From Bacteroidia bacterium (GTDB lineage Bacteria; Bacteroidota; Bacteroidia; M30B66): DNA of 42,881 nucleotides. The notes beneath the pieces are model-generated. The model saw nothing but the letters and a program-made list of their open reading frames with translations, was not told the origin of the DNA and ran no database searches. Below, piece after piece: positions 42,776-42,881 of the stretch. Every line of letters begins with the position of its first letter. The first letter of the stretch is position 1. Position numbers and translations under genes: made by a program. Location of the stretch: the NCBI GenBank assembly GCA_019695235.1, contig JAIBAI010000020.1, positions 1-42,881 on the forward strand. Direction: 5' to 3'.

Positions 42776-42881
42776 AAATATCAATATGCAGGCAGTTTGG
42801 GATTTTGTTGAATGAGGCGGAAATTTTACAATATTCATTGGGTATGCCCGTTAGAACAAACCGAAAAACCATTTAATTTGC

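Noticed and set aside
42651-42872. 73-residue minus-strand reading frame at the window end
   Set aside because: It also reads through the hairpin segment, has no signal or domain, and lacks protein-like composition.
1-42881. tRNA, rRNA or CRISPR features
   Set aside because: No cloverleaf-like gap sequence, rRNA-like stretch or regularly spaced repeat was seen in the intergenic regions.

Overview
The window looks like chromosomal DNA of a member of the Bacteroidota. The evidence is a type IX secretion sorting domain on one protein, signal peptides that repeatedly end in a small residue plus Gln, several promoters with the Bacteroidota -7 element TAnnTTTG, and many families typical of that phylum (DUF4468, DUF4139, mitochondrial-type aconitase, a stand-alone PDH E1 beta gene, a sirtuin without zinc cysteines). 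I cannot name a genus. No rRNA, tRNA, CRISPR array or prophage was seen.

Left part (1-5380, + strand): the 3' part of an MMPL/RND-type transporter, then a compact run of genes whose products all appear to be exported: a small two-helix membrane protein, a LolA-like protein, a YidD-domain protein with its own signal peptide, and two paralogous TPR proteins ending in PGxGxxYxGD membrane segments. The last four overlap or touch. This is the most promising undescribed module here.

Scarred region (5381-8509): a decayed, 97%-like copy of the 3' half of the sirtuin gene, a degenerate IS3-family element, a small beta-barrel gene, and then the intact sirtuin gene. The decayed copy carries a perfect 19-bp palindrome where the intact gene has only an imperfect one, as expected from a template-switch mutation.

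Middle part (8621-16706): a DUF502 membrane protein, a DUF4468 protein, and an SOS-like mutagenesis locus. In that locus a LexA/UmuD-like S24 regulator is divergent from a DinB-type Y-family polymerase and a short DnaE2-like polymerase, with palindromic candidate operators between them. A small four-helix membrane protein and PDH E1 beta follow.

Right part (16733-42609, all on the - strand): surface-polysaccharide-type genes (double GNAT acetyltransferase, frameshifted polysaccharide deacetylase, GT4 glycosyltransferase), a double UspA protein, a T9SS cargo protein, a long co-directional run (ZIP transporter, methyltransferase, sugar MFS, DUF4139 protein, gamma carbonic anhydrase, hisS, lipoprotein, fatty acid hydroxylase, aconitase), YjbR and Lrp/AsnC proteins, an orphan PAS histidine kinase, a four-gene TolC/MFP/permease/ATPase efflux operon, thiL and a dus gene. 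The window ends in a GC-rich, hairpin-containing non-coding stretch that resembles a dispersed repeat.
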